Shown piece by piece: positions 16,345 to 24,463 of a DNA stretch of 48,340 nt. The DNA is from JBBDNV01 sp040877415 (GTDB lineage: Bacteria; Planctomycetota; Planctomycetia; Pirellulales; PALSA-1355): positions 1 through 48,340 of the forward strand of contig JBBDNV010000199.1 of NCBI GenBank assembly GCA_040877415.1. Reading direction: 5' to 3'. The number at the start of each line of letters is the position of its first letter. Positions within the stretch are counted from its first letter, which is position 1. Under the pieces are notes generated by a model that was given only the letters and a program-made list of their open reading frames with translations, had not been told where the DNA came from and did no database searches. Position numbers and translations under genes: made by a program.

Positions 16345-17309
16345 ACTTTCTCCCTGGTGTGCGTTCCCAGCAGCCCGGCCGGGCGGAACACGAGAATGGC
16401 GATCAGGATCACAAATACGAGCGCGCTGGTCCAACGCTCGCCGACGTAACCGGAGCCGAACGAGCGGGCCAGGCCGATCACCAATCCGCCCAGCACGGCG
16501 CCCGGAATATTTCCGATGCCGCCCAGCACGGCCGCGGTGAAGGCGTACAGGCCGTTGGTGAATCCCATCTGGTAGCTGACGGTGTTGATGTACAGGCCGT
16601 AGATGACACTCGCGGCGCCGGCCAGCGCGCCCCCCAGGGCGAACGTGACGCCGATCACGCGATCGACGTTGATGCCCATCAGTTGCGCGGCCAGCGGATC
16701 CTGGGCCGTGGCCCGCATCGCCGTGCCGAGCTTCGTGCCCTTTACGAACAGCGTAAGCGCGATCATGATCGGCACGGTCACGGCGACGACCATCAGATCT
16801 TTGTAGGTGAAACTCAGTGCGGCACCCTCGCCCAGCAGGTTCTCCCGCGAGACCAGGTCGGGAAAATGCCGATCGGCCGCGCCGCCCCACAAGAGACCCA
16901 CGTTCATCAACACGAACGACACGCCGATGGCCGAAACCAGCGGAGCCAGTTTCGGCGCGCCTCGCAGCGGCTTATACACCGCCCGATCGATGGTCACGTT
17001 CAAAGCCGCGCAAAAGACCGGCACTACGATCAAGAGCATGCCGAGCCCCAGCCAGAGCATCGCGGGGTCGGTCCAGTTCCAGCCGAAATATTCGACCATG
17101 GCGCCGATCAAGGTCAGGGCCAAAAACGAGCCCAGCATGAACACGTCGCCGTGCGCGAAGTTGATCAGCTCGATGATCCCGTAGACCATCGTGTAGCCGA
17201 GCGCAACCAGCGCGAACAGCGCGCCGTTGGCCAACCCGATCAGGGCATACTGCAAAAAGGTTTGCCAGGCGTCGGACGAATCGGCAGCGGCCAAGAGGGT
17301 CGGCAACAT
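16341..17309 (-). CDS. livH: Branched-chain amino acid ABC transporter permease LivH
   Basis: This 322-residue polytopic permease matches LivH: GLANGALFALVALGYTMVYG, then IIELINFAHGDVFMLGSF, the coupling loop GTAMRATAQDPLAAQLMGIN, and AAVLGGIGNIPGAVLGGLVIG. It ends with the family-typical FRPAGLLG. ATG 17309 is used; a GTG immediately upstream (17312) could also serve, and AGGAAGGA lies roughly 10-15 bases before. The gene follows the binding-protein gene by about 60 bases. It is part of the operon driven from 18656-18684. Confidence 0.94.
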   Translation of the reverse strand: MLPTLLAAADSSDAWQTFLQYALIGLANGALFALVALGYTMVYGIIELINFAHGDVFMLGSFLALTLIGAMVEYFGWNWTDPAMLWLGLGMLLIVVPVFCAALNVTIDRAVYKPLRGAPKLAPLVSAIGVSFVLMNVGLLWGGAADRHFPDLVSRENLLGEGAALSFTYKDLMVVAVTVPIMIALTLFVKGTKLGTAMRATAQDPLAAQLMGINVDRVIGVTFALGGALAGAASVIYGLYINTVSYQMGFTNGLYAFTAAVLGGIGNIPGAVLGGLVIGLARSFGSGYVGERWTSALVFVILIAILVFRPAGLLGTHTREKV

Positions 17310-17369
17310 CACGGGGCGCGATTCCTTCCTGGAGGCGGCCAGTGGGCAAACGCGCGGCCGGTCCGGCGT

Positions 17370-18584
17370 CTATTGCCCGAGAAGCTTGACAAACTCGAAC
17401 CGTCCGTTGCGAATCGCAATGCCGCTGATCGTCTTGAGCGTGGCGTCGCCGTTGGCGTCAAACGACCAGGTACCCAGGGCGCCGCGATCGAAGTCCTTGA
17501 TACTCAGTGCCGCCTTGCGGATCGCGTCGCGATTCTTGACGCCCGCCAACCGGATGGCCTCGAGCGCCACCTTGCCCGACTCGTAGCCGTAAATCGCGTA
17601 GCCCTCGGGCTCCTTGCCGTAAAGCTGCTTGTACTTTTCGACAAAGGTCCGGCCCGCGCCGGTCAGTTGGTCGGGGGGCAGCCCGCCGAAGGTGACGTAC
17701 ACGCGGTCGTTGACGTTTTCGGCTCCGGCCGACTCGATAAACGCGTTCTCGTAGCAGGCGTCGGGGACCATCAATTTGCAATTCGGGCCGGCCGCCACCA
17801 GGTCCTTGGCGATTTGCCCGCCCTTCGATTGCGTGGTGCCGCCGAAATAAACCAGATCGGGGTTCAGGCCCTTGATCGTGGCCATCAAGGGCTTGAACTC
17901 CTGCGCTTTGGAGTCGATGCTCTCGTGTCCCAGAACTTCGATGCCCAGGTCCTGGCAGGCTTCAATGAACAGCGTGGCGATGCCCTTGCCGTAGACTTCG
18001 TTGTCGTCCAGCACGTAGACGCGCTGGACGCCCAATTCCTTGGCCCAGGCCGCGCCGGCGGGTCCCTGCAAGTCGTCGGTTGGCACCATCCGCACGTAGC
18101 TCACCTCGCCGGTCGGCCGATAGATTTCCGGTTCGCCCGGGTCGCCTTTATCGGGCTTGGTCAATCCCGGCCAGGTGTTGGCGGGGCTGATCATCAGCAG
18201 TTGGGCCTTGTTGAGAATCGGCATCGAGATCTTGGCCGCGCCGGAATTGTAGGTGCCGATGTAGATCATGACGTCGGGGTCGCGGACCGCCCGACTGGCG
18301 TTGGCCGTTTCGGCTTCGGCCGTCCATTGTCCGGCGCCGGCGGTGGCATCGTCCCAATCGGCGTATTCGATGTCGAACCCTCCGGACTGATAACCCGCCT
18401 CGGCCAGCGCAATCCTGATGCCGTTGACGATCGTGTCGGTCTGCGCCTTGGCGCTGCCGGTACGCGGCAGGCTGGAGACGATCTTGATGACCGCCGGATC
18501 GCCGACGCTAGAGCCTCCGAAACCGACGATCGTGGTGACGACCAGCAGGACGAGCAGCAGAATTGGCGGCACAAAACGATTCAT
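17370..18584 (-). CDS. Branched-chain amino acid-type ABC transporter substrate-binding protein
   Basis: This 404-residue periplasmic-binding protein has the LivJ/LivK fold. It starts with a hydrophobic segment (residues 7-22) without a lipobox cysteine, so it is either cleaved or stays anchored by this helix. Family features are PRTGSAKAQTDTIVNGIRIALAE near the N-terminus, MIYIGTYNSGAAKISMPILN, VYVLDDNEVYGKG and FGGTTQSKGG. ATG 18584 has GGAG about eight bases upstream; the frame remains open upstream but is not signal-peptide-like. It is the first gene of the liv operon. The ligand is inferred from the operon to be a branched-chain amino acid, but relatives also bind amides, urea and aromatic compounds. 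Confidence 0.9.
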   Translation of the reverse strand: MNRFVPPILLLVLLVVTTIVGFGGSSVGDPAVIKIVSSLPRTGSAKAQTDTIVNGIRIALAEAGYQSGGFDIEYADWDDATAGAGQWTAEAETANASRAVRDPDVMIYIGTYNSGAAKISMPILNKAQLLMISPANTWPGLTKPDKGDPGEPEIYRPTGEVSYVRMVPTDDLQGPAGAAWAKELGVQRVYVLDDNEVYGKGIATLFIEACQDLGIEVLGHESIDSKAQEFKPLMATIKGLNPDLVYFGGTTQSKGGQIAKDLVAAGPNCKLMVPDACYENAFIESAGAENVNDRVYVTFGGLPPDQLTGAGRTFVEKYKQLYGKEPEGYAIYGYESGKVALEAIRLAGVKNRDAIRKAALSIKDFDRGALGTWSFDANGDATLKTISGIAIRNGRFEFVKLLGQ

Positions 18585-18655
18585 CCGGTCACTCCGGGGC
18601 CTGCTCCCGCTGCGGCGAAATGGAACGAGCGTGCTGGCGCGCTCAAGTCGTGGAA

Positions 18656-18684
18656 ATTCTAGCGCAAGCAAAAAAGCCCGTCAA
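18656..18684 (-). promoter_or_regulatory. Sigma-70 promoter of the liv operon
   Basis: On the minus strand, TTGACG (18684-18679), a 17-base spacer and TAGAAT (18661-18656) form a near-consensus promoter. Transcription would start about 65 bases before the binding-protein ATG. The spacer carries a run of six T. Confidence 0.72.
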
Positions 18685-18821
18685 TGCTGGCAGGCGCCGG
18701 CCGCCGGTCTTGACGCGTGGGGCCGATTTTGGGTACCGTTCTCCGCCCCCCCGTCCACGCGCCGGCGCGCGGACGGACCGGGGGAGTGATTCGACGCACC
18801 CCTTGCATCGCGGTGAATCCC

Positions 18822-20015
18822 ATGAGTGTGGCTCCTTCTCGGCGTTCGCTTACCCCCAGCGCGACTCCCCTCGTCGGGGCCCCCGGCGTTCCCTTGCTCG
18901 ACATGGGGCGTCAATTCCAGGCGATCGGCGAAGAGATTCGCTCGGCGATCGCGCGCGTGTGCCAGTCCGGCCGGTTCGTGCTCGGTCCCGATTGCGACGA
19001 GCTCGAGCGCAGCCTGGCCACCTACTGCCAGGTGCCGCACGCGGTGGCCTGCGCCTCGGGCAGCGACGCCTTGCTGTTGGCATTGATGGCCTGCGGCGTG
19101 GGTCCCGGCGACCACGTGCTGATGCCCAGCTACACGTTCTTTGCCACTGCCAGCGCCGCCTGGCGCCTGGCGGCCCGTCCGGTCTTCGTCGACATTGACC
19201 CCGCGTCGTTCAATCTCGATGCGAGCCTGATCGAAGCCCTCATCACGCCGAGAACCAAGGCGATTATTCCCGTGCACCTGTTCGGCCAGTGTGCCGACAT
19301 GAGCGCGGTCAGCGAGATCGCCCGGCGGCACCATCTGCACGTCATCGAGGACGCGGCCCAGGCCATCGGCGCCGAGCTGGCAGGCCGGCGGGCCGGAAGT
19401 TTTGGGCACGTCGGCTGCTTCAGCTTCTATCCCACCAAGAACCTGGGTGGGTTCGGCGATGGAGGGCTGCTGACGACCCCCGACGCGGCGCTTGCCGAAC
19501 GGCTGCGACTGCTGCGCGGCCACGGCATGCACCCGCGCTACTATCACCAGGTGGTCGGCATCAACAGCCGGCTTGACACGCTGCAAGCCGCGGTGCTCAA
19601 CGTGAAATTGCCCTACCTGGACGCCTGGACTGAAAAGCGGCAGGCCAACGCCCACCGCTATGGCCAACTGTTTGCGGCGTGCGGCCTCGACCGGGTGCTG
19701 TCGCTGCCGGCGGCCGGGGCCGGCGGCCGGCACGTTTGGAACCAATACGTGGTGCGCGTGCCCGACGGCCGCCGGGACGCGCTGCGGGCCTATCTGGCCG
19801 AGCGCAAGATAGGCACTGAAATCTACTATCCCGTGCCGCTCCACTTGCAGCAGTGTTTCGCCGAGCTGGGATACGGCCCGGGCAGCCTGCCCGAAACCGA
19901 GCGCGCGGCGAACGAAACGCTGGCGCTGCCGATTTTCCCGGAGCTGACCGCCGACGAGCAGCGTACGGTGGTCGATGCGGTGGCCGCGTTCGTCGGCGCG
20001 CCGCGGGGCCGATAA
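18822..20015 (+). CDS. DegT/DnrJ/EryC1/StrS family PLP-dependent aminotransferase
   Basis: This 397-residue protein belongs to the sugar aminotransferase family that converts nucleotide-linked keto-sugars to amino-sugars. The PLP lysine is in CFSFYPTKNLGGFGDGG (K206). Other family blocks are GPDCDELERSLA, ACASGSDALLLALMA, PSYTFFATASA, VHLFGQCADM, HVIEDAAQAIGA and GINSRLDTLQAAVL. It most resembles the branch acting on UDP- or dTDP-linked sugars of cell-surface polysaccharides, but no sugar pathway genes are adjacent, so the substrate is open. ATG 18822 has GGTGA five bases upstream. An in-frame extension upstream (to 18717) has no family similarity. It is divergent from the liv operon. Confidence 0.9.
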   Translation: MSVAPSRRSLTPSATPLVGAPGVPLLDMGRQFQAIGEEIRSAIARVCQSGRFVLGPDCDELERSLATYCQVPHAVACASGSDALLLALMACGVGPGDHVLMPSYTFFATASAAWRLAARPVFVDIDPASFNLDASLIEALITPRTKAIIPVHLFGQCADMSAVSEIARRHHLHVIEDAAQAIGAELAGRRAGSFGHVGCFSFYPTKNLGGFGDGGLLTTPDAALAERLRLLRGHGMHPRYYHQVVGINSRLDTLQAAVLNVKLPYLDAWTEKRQANAHRYGQLFAACGLDRVLSLPAAGAGGRHVWNQYVVRVPDGRRDALRAYLAERKIGTEIYYPVPLHLQQCFAELGYGPGSLPETERAANETLALPIFPELTADEQRTVVDAVAAFVGAPRGR

Positions 20016-20049
20016 GGGCAAGCGCCTCGAACGACTAGCCGCGCCACGG

Positions 20050-20077
20050 CGACAGCCATGAAATGCGGATGCTGTCG
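20050..20077. terminator. Hairpin between convergent genes
   Basis: CGACAGC (20050-20056) and GCTGTCG (20071-20077) form a perfect seven-base stem with a 14-base loop in the 77-base gap between the convergent aminotransferase and small-membrane-protein genes. There is no T-run, so the terminator role is tentative. Confidence 0.35.
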
Positions 20078-20092
20078 GGCCGGGACGAACGG

Positions 20093-20365
20093 TCAGTCTT
20101 CGTCCTTCTTCCTTTTCTCTTCCAAGCGATCCTTGCGGCTCCCCGGGCGGCAGACCGTCATCAGTCCCACGCCGACGAGCATCATCACGATAAAGTACGG
20201 CAGGACGTAAGACTTCGTCGGCCTGGCTTCCTCGTCCTTCTTCTTTTTCTTGGCGGCCATCGCCGACGGCGGGGCGAACAGCATGCAGAGGATCAACAAC
20301 ACCGCGATCGCCGCGCGATACGCCGCGCGGGTGACTCGGACGGTCTGCTGCTTCATGGCGTTCAT
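20093..20365 (-). CDS. Small membrane protein of unknown function
   Basis: This 90-residue protein has an N-terminal hydrophobic segment (about 19-34, ending PPSAMAA), which may be a signal peptide. A lysine run follows (KKKKK), then a second hydrophobic segment YVLPYFIVMMLVGVGLMTV (about 53-71) and a strongly charged tail ending EEKRKKDED. The layout suggests a small inner-membrane protein with the charged tail in the cytoplasm. I recognise no family. It starts with ATG 20365 (20356 also possible), 11 bases after the stop of the HYExAFE gene, so the two are surely co-transcribed. The clean spacing and membrane pattern support a real gene. Confidence 0.68.
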   Translation of the reverse strand: MNAMKQQTVRVTRAAYRAAIAVLLILCMLFAPPSAMAAKKKKKDEEARPTKSYVLPYFIVMMLVGVGLMTVCRPGSRKDRLEEKRKKDED

Positions 20366-20376
20366 CAATCTGTTCC

Positions 20377-20904
20377 TCAAGCCAGGGCCGGGCAGTCGCT
20401 CTCGAAAAACTCGTCCACCGGCACGGCCAGACGGCGGAAGTTTGCCGCGGATATCGCCAGCGTGTCCCAGCGCCGCGAAATCGGCCGGGCGTGCGTGGCA
20501 TACTCGCGCAGCCGGACGCCGACAAAGGCGTATAGCCCGCCGCGAAACTCGAACAGCCGCTCGGCCGGCAGCGGAGACCGGTTTCCAACCACATTGTAGG
20601 CGAACACGAACAGCGCGCCAAACCGCTCGCCGAACCACCGCTCCCAGCGCGCCAAGCTCACCAGATCGTCGCGCGTCGACCAGTTCTTCCAGTATTGTTT
20701 TTGCCGGCCCGAGGGGAAACGGCGCCCCTTGACGTCGACCAGCCAGCAAAAACCGCCGGGGAGCGAGACGATGAAGTCGAGGCTCTTGATCGAGCCGCCG
20801 GGAAAGCGGCTGCGCCGCGCCTCGTCAACCGCCACGTAAGGCACTCGGCGATCGCGCAGCCAGGCTTCAAACGCCGCTTCGTAATGGTTGTCGCGGTTGG
20901 CCAT
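20377..20904 (-). CDS. HYExAFE family protein, restriction-endonuclease-like fold
   Basis: This 175-residue soluble protein begins MANRDNHYEAAFEAWLRDR, the HYExAFE pattern of a planctomycete family. It continues with SLDFIVSLPGG and CWLVDVKGRRFP. The order E (AFEAW), D (SLDFI), then D-x-K (VDVKG) matches the PD-(D/E)XK nuclease active site, so a DNA-processing role is plausible. Catalysis is inferred from the motif pattern only. ATG 20904 is chosen. The downstream neighbour is the 90-residue membrane protein, 11 bases away. No methylase or helicase is adjacent, so this is not an evident restriction system. Confidence 0.8.
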   Translation of the reverse strand: MANRDNHYEAAFEAWLRDRRVPYVAVDEARRSRFPGGSIKSLDFIVSLPGGFCWLVDVKGRRFPSGRQKQYWKNWSTRDDLVSLARWERWFGERFGALFVFAYNVVGNRSPLPAERLFEFRGGLYAFVGVRLREYATHARPISRRWDTLAISAANFRRLAVPVDEFFESDCPALA

Positions 20905-21018
20905 GGTTTCGGTTCGTCTGCCGGGAGCGCAATGACCCAGGAATCATTTTAAGCAAATCGGTCGACCGGTGTCATCCGTGGATCGGTCGTTTTGCCTTTC
21001 CGTGGTCACGTGCCCGCT

Positions 21019-22353
21019 CTACGTCTTCGACGCGAGCATGCCGGCAATGGTCGACGCAGCATCGGCCAGCGGGACCGTCGTGCTCTGGCCGCTTTGCAAA
21101 TCCTTGATCTGGCTGGTGCCGGCGGCCCATTCGTCCCCGCCGACCACAACGGCCAGGCGAAAACCGCGGCGATCGGCATACTTGAGCTGCGCGCCCAGCT
21201 TTTTTGGTTCGGGATAGAACTCGACGCCCACGCCGGCGGCCCGAATCCGGGCGGCCAAACGCAAATAGTCGTGCAACCGCGCGGCATCGAAAAAGGCCAG
21301 AAACACCGGGGCCGGCGTGCTGACCTTTTCGATCGTGCCCAGCTCCCCGAGCGCCGCCAGCAGCCGGTCGAGTCCCAGCGATGCGCCGATGCCGGGCAGT
21401 TGCTGCTTGGTGTACAGTCCGGCCAGGTTATCGTAACGTCCGCCGGAACAGATACTTCCGATCGCCGGCAAGCGGTCCAAAAACGTCTCGAAAACCGTGC
21501 CGGTATAGTAGTCGAGCCCGCGGGCGATGGACGGAGTGATGCGGATCCGCCGTGGATCGACACCGGCCGCCAGCACGGCGGCCAGCAAATCGGCCAGTTT
21601 CGCCACGCCGGATTGCCCGGTCTCGCTCCCTTTGACGAGGCGGCCGAGAGCTTTGAGCACTTCGTCGCTTGTGCCTTCAATTTCGGCCAGCGCAAGCACG
21701 CTTTCGGCTTGCGCCGGCGTGATTGCGGCGTCGACCAGTTCGGCGGCCACTTTCTGGCGGCCGATTTTGTCGAGCTTGTCCAGCGCGCGCAACACGCTTG
21801 TCGCGGAATCGGCCAGATCGAGGCTCTCGAGCAGTCCGGCCAACACGAGCCGGTTGTTGACGCGGATGGTGAACTCGCCAATCCCCAGCGCCCCAAGCAG
21901 GTCGTGGATCACGAGCGCCGTTTCGATATCGGCCTCGAGCGCCAGCGTGCCGATGGTATCGAAATCGCACTGCATGAACTCGCGAAAGCGGCCGCGCTGC
22001 GTGTTCTCGCCGCGCCACACGGTGGCGATGTGATAGCGTTTGAAAGGCGTGCCCAATTGGCCGATGTGCTGGGCCGCGAAGCGCGCCAACGGCACGGTCA
22101 AGTCGAATCGCATGCCGACCCAGCGGCCGCCGTGATCCTCGAACTTGTAGAGCTGCTTGTCGGTCTCCTCGCTCCCCTTGCCGGTGAGGATGTCCAGATA
22201 CTCCAAGGCCGGAGTATCGATCGGCGCGAAGCCGTAGGAACGATAGACTCGCCGCGCCGTGTCAATGAGCCACTCGCGCGGAATCATGGTCTCGGGCAGG
22301 TAATCCCGAAAACCCTTCAGAGTGCGCGGCTCGATGCGTTTGGCTTCGTTCAC
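21019..22353 (-). CDS. hisS: Histidyl-tRNA synthetase
   Basis: This 444-residue class II synthetase charges tRNA-His. Visible motifs are LKGFRDYLPETMIPREW at the N-terminus, YRSYGFAPIDTPALEYLDIL (motif 1 region), WRGENTQRGRFREFMQCDFD (motif 2), RGLDYYTGTVFE (histidine A region), SGGRYDNL and GIGASLGLDRLLAAL (motif 3). The C-terminal anticodon domain starts near FLAFFD. GTG 22353 is chosen because it lies just before the conserved start; an in-frame TTG at 22365 overlaps the upstream YkgJ stop (TTGA) and is the alternative. Either way it is translationally close to the YkgJ-family gene. Confidence 0.95.
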   Translation of the reverse strand: MNEAKRIEPRTLKGFRDYLPETMIPREWLIDTARRVYRSYGFAPIDTPALEYLDILTGKGSEETDKQLYKFEDHGGRWVGMRFDLTVPLARFAAQHIGQLGTPFKRYHIATVWRGENTQRGRFREFMQCDFDTIGTLALEADIETALVIHDLLGALGIGEFTIRVNNRLVLAGLLESLDLADSATSVLRALDKLDKIGRQKVAAELVDAAITPAQAESVLALAEIEGTSDEVLKALGRLVKGSETGQSGVAKLADLLAAVLAAGVDPRRIRITPSIARGLDYYTGTVFETFLDRLPAIGSICSGGRYDNLAGLYTKQQLPGIGASLGLDRLLAALGELGTIEKVSTPAPVFLAFFDAARLHDYLRLAARIRAAGVGVEFYPEPKKLGAQLKYADRRGFRLAVVVGGDEWAAGTSQIKDLQSGQSTTVPLADAASTIAGMLASKT

Positions 22354-22361
22354 GGGATTCG

Positions 22362-22811
22362 TCAAGCCATGATGACCGGCAACAGCGGCGGCTTGGGGCT
22401 GCGAATGCTCTGACCTTTCTTTTTGGGCAGGATGGCTTCGGCGTACTCGGCCGCCTGGTCGGAAGTTTCCAGGTATTGCTCGTAGAGCCAGTCGTCCTCG
22501 TATTCGCAGTCCTTGACGGAATAGTCGCGGCAAACCTGCGGCCGCGTGTCATAAATGGCGCAGCGATTGTCGCTCTTGAGATTGTGGCACACGGCGTGAA
22601 CCAGCAAGTACCAGACGTCGTCTTCCTTGAACAGCGCCGCTCCCTCGTGCATTAAAAACCAGCGGATGTATTCCCAGTCCTGGGCATTCGTGGGCTGTTC
22701 GATCGGCAAAGCGAAGTACCGGCAGCATTTTGCCGTGCAATAGCTGCACAGCACCTCGCCGGGCGCGAGTTGATCGCGCCGCAATTTCGGTTGCTTCAAA
22801 TCGGCCTTCAC
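22362..22811 (-). CDS. YkgJ-family cysteine-cluster protein
   Basis: This 149-residue protein has a cysteine pattern CSYCTAKCC (22-30), C (75), C (84) and CRDYSVKDC (94-102), typical of the YkgJ/Fe-S or zinc-binding cysteine-cluster family. The motif CAIYDTRPQVCRDY is the family's C-x-IY-x-RP-x-x-CR signature. The bound metal (zinc or iron) and function are unknown. GTG 22811 has AGGAG seven bases upstream. It sits directly upstream of hisS and overlaps its possible TTG start. Confidence 0.86.
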   Translation of the reverse strand: MKADLKQPKLRRDQLAPGEVLCSYCTAKCCRYFALPIEQPTNAQDWEYIRWFLMHEGAALFKEDDVWYLLVHAVCHNLKSDNRCAIYDTRPQVCRDYSVKDCEYEDDWLYEQYLETSDQAAEYAEAILPKKKGQSIRSPKPPLLPVIMA

Positions 22812-22947
22812 GGGATCTCCTATTGCTCACCCTGTGGACGGCGCCGGCGGACAATCCATCGCGCCGCGACGCACGGACGGTCAGGTTAGCAAACGAGCCG
22901 GAAAAACGCCAGCGCAGGAGAGTGGGCGCCGTCGCCGGCAACAGCGA

Positions 22948-22977
22948 TTGGCCGAGCGCCCTGCGCGCTCCTAGAAT
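22948..22977 (+). promoter_or_regulatory. Promoter of the amidotransferase gene
   Basis: TTGGCC (22948-22953), an 18-base spacer and TAGAAT (22972-22977) make a fair sigma-70 promoter, about 50 bases before the ATG at 23027. It lies in the gap divergent from the YkgJ-family gene. Confidence 0.5.
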
Positions 22978-23026
22978 GGTGGCACCTTCGCCAATCGACA
23001 AATCGGGAGCGAGGCAGGTTCATCGC

Positions 23027-23761
23027 ATGAAGCGCGTGAGGGTCCTGAGACACGTGGCCAACGAAGCGCTGGGCAACCTGGAAACGGTGCTGCGCGCCGC
23101 GGGGCTCGCGCTCGACGTCGTGGATTGTTTCGCCGACGACTGGCCCCGCGTCGAGCGCGCCGGCTTCGATCCCAAGCGCGTCGCCGGGTTGGTCGTGATG
23201 GGCGGGACGATGAACGTCGACCAGACCGACCGCTTTGGGTTTCTGGCCACCGAAGTCCAGTGGGTGCGCGCCGCCGTCGACGCCCAACTGCCCACGCTCG
23301 GCATCTGCCTGGGCGCCCAAATGCTGGCCAAAGCCCTGGGGGCCAAGGTTTATCCGAACGAAATCAAGGAAATCGGCTGGTATCAGATCGAATTGCTGAG
23401 CGAAGGTCTTTGTGACGAGCTGCTGGGCGGCAGCCAGCCGCGCGAGACGGTATTTCAATGGCACGGCGACACGTTTGACCTGCCGGACGGCGCCGTGCTG
23501 TTGGCCCGGGGAGAAACTTGCCGCCACCAGGCTTTCCGCTATGGACGGCGCGCCTGGGGCCTGCAATTTCACCCCGAGATGACGGCCCAGATGGTCGAGG
23601 AGTGGCTGGCCGACCCGGACATGTGCGCCCTGGCGGCGTCGCTGGACTATATCGACCCCGAGGAGATTCGCCGCCTTGCGCGGGAGTCGTTGGGGACGAT
23701 GATTCCGTTTGCGGAGCGGATTTTTCGGGGCTTCGCGGGGCTTTGCAGGCGGCAGCAGTAA
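23027..23761 (+). CDS. Class I glutamine amidotransferase-like protein (GMP synthase-like)
   Basis: This 244-residue stand-alone class I amidotransferase domain has the nucleophile in LGICLGAQML (C94) and the His-Glu pair in GLQFHPEM (H182, E184), so the catalytic triad is complete. VVMGGTMNVDQTDRFGFL is the typical oxyanion-side block. Stand-alone members of this group include glutamine hydrolases and gamma-glutamyl peptide-type enzymes; the acceptor is unknown. ATG 23027 is placed before the first strand (VRVLRH). It is transcribed divergently from the YkgJ/hisS genes and converges on the 182-residue hypothetical gene. Confidence 0.87.
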   Translation: MKRVRVLRHVANEALGNLETVLRAAGLALDVVDCFADDWPRVERAGFDPKRVAGLVVMGGTMNVDQTDRFGFLATEVQWVRAAVDAQLPTLGICLGAQMLAKALGAKVYPNEIKEIGWYQIELLSEGLCDELLGGSQPRETVFQWHGDTFDLPDGAVLLARGETCRHQAFRYGRRAWGLQFHPEMTAQMVEEWLADPDMCALAASLDYIDPEEIRRLARESLGTMIPFAERIFRGFAGLCRRQQ

Positions 23762-23803
23762 GGGCGTGCAAAGCCGCCAGCGGCCGGATCGCGTTGCGGT
23801 TCG

Positions 23804-24352
23804 CTACTGCTCGCGGCCACCCAGACGCAGGCAGTATCCCCAGCGAATCGTGCGCGGGGCAGCGTCCGGCAATGGGGGAACGGCGGCGATTTTCAACACC
23901 AGGCCTTCGCGCGCAAGCTGCGCCGGGCCGACCTGCTGGGCGGCTTCGATCTCCAGAGGGAAGCGATCGGAATCTCCATGGGAGCCGTCGAGCACCCGGC
24001 GGTAAGCGCTGCCCAGCGGTCCGGCGCGCAAGTCTCGTACGCGGCAGGCGACGTCGAAGCGGACGCAAGGCACAACGGGATCGATCTCGGCGCTGGCGGA
24101 CCAATGGCTCTTGCCGGCCATGCCCACCAGAAGCGCCAGCGGCCGTCCCTCGCCGGACCGCTCGACGGAGAGCGACTGAAACGGCGGGCTGGCCGGCCAA
24201 TCGTCGTCGGGCGAGCCTTCGACGCTTTCGAGCGCGCGCATCCAGCGGGCGCCATCGAGCAGCCAGATTTCATGAGCGTAGCGGTCGCCGCGCCACAGGA
24301 ATCGCACGCCGAGCGGGGCTGCTTCCAGACGTTGATCGCGGTTTGTGTTCAC
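23804..24352 (-). CDS. Hypothetical protein
   Basis: This 182-residue soluble protein has no signal peptide or membrane segment, and I recognise no family. It reads as mostly beta-strand: alternating hydrophobic residues around LGVRFLWRGDRYAHEIWLL, LALLVGMAGKSHWSASAEI, and a C-terminal WGYCLRLG. The conserved-looking SHWSASAEI/FDVACRV segments suggest a compact beta-barrel. It starts at GTG 24352 without a clear Shine-Dalgarno sequence, so the start is uncertain. It lies downstream of prfB on the same strand, separated by repeat copy B. The coding-like codon use and lack of stops support a real gene. Confidence 0.7.
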   Translation of the reverse strand: MNTNRDQRLEAAPLGVRFLWRGDRYAHEIWLLDGARWMRALESVEGSPDDDWPASPPFQSLSVERSGEGRPLALLVGMAGKSHWSASAEIDPVVPCVRFDVACRVRDLRAGPLGSAYRRVLDGSHGDSDRFPLEIEAAQQVGPAQLAREGLVLKIAAVPPLPDAAPRTIRWGYCLRLGGREQ

Positions 24353-24381
24353 GTCGAGCGGTATTCGCGGCGGGAAATGAA

Positions 24382-24445
24382 GGGGACAGGCACCGAGCGA
24401 GCGCTGATTCTACGTGAAAAACCGTAGTGCTCGGAGCCAGTCCCC
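24382..24445 (-). repeat. Dispersed imperfect palindrome, copy B
   Basis: The left arm is GGGGACAGGCACCGAGC and the right arm, as reverse complement, is GGGGACTGGCTCCGAGC. In RNA the arms pair except for two symmetrical A-A mismatches. The centre contains ACGTGAAAAACCG. It lies 18 bases beyond the prfB stop codon (lowest coordinate 24464) and precedes the hypothetical gene starting at 24352. It is the cleanest of the three copies. Confidence 0.8.
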
Positions 24446-24463
24446 ATTGTTTTACTCGACGCT

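Noticed and set aside
14719..18662. Long plus-strand frames (14719-16449, 16359-18662) opposite the liv operon
   Set aside because: They are mirror frames of clearly coding transporter genes and are rich in Arg, Gln and His.
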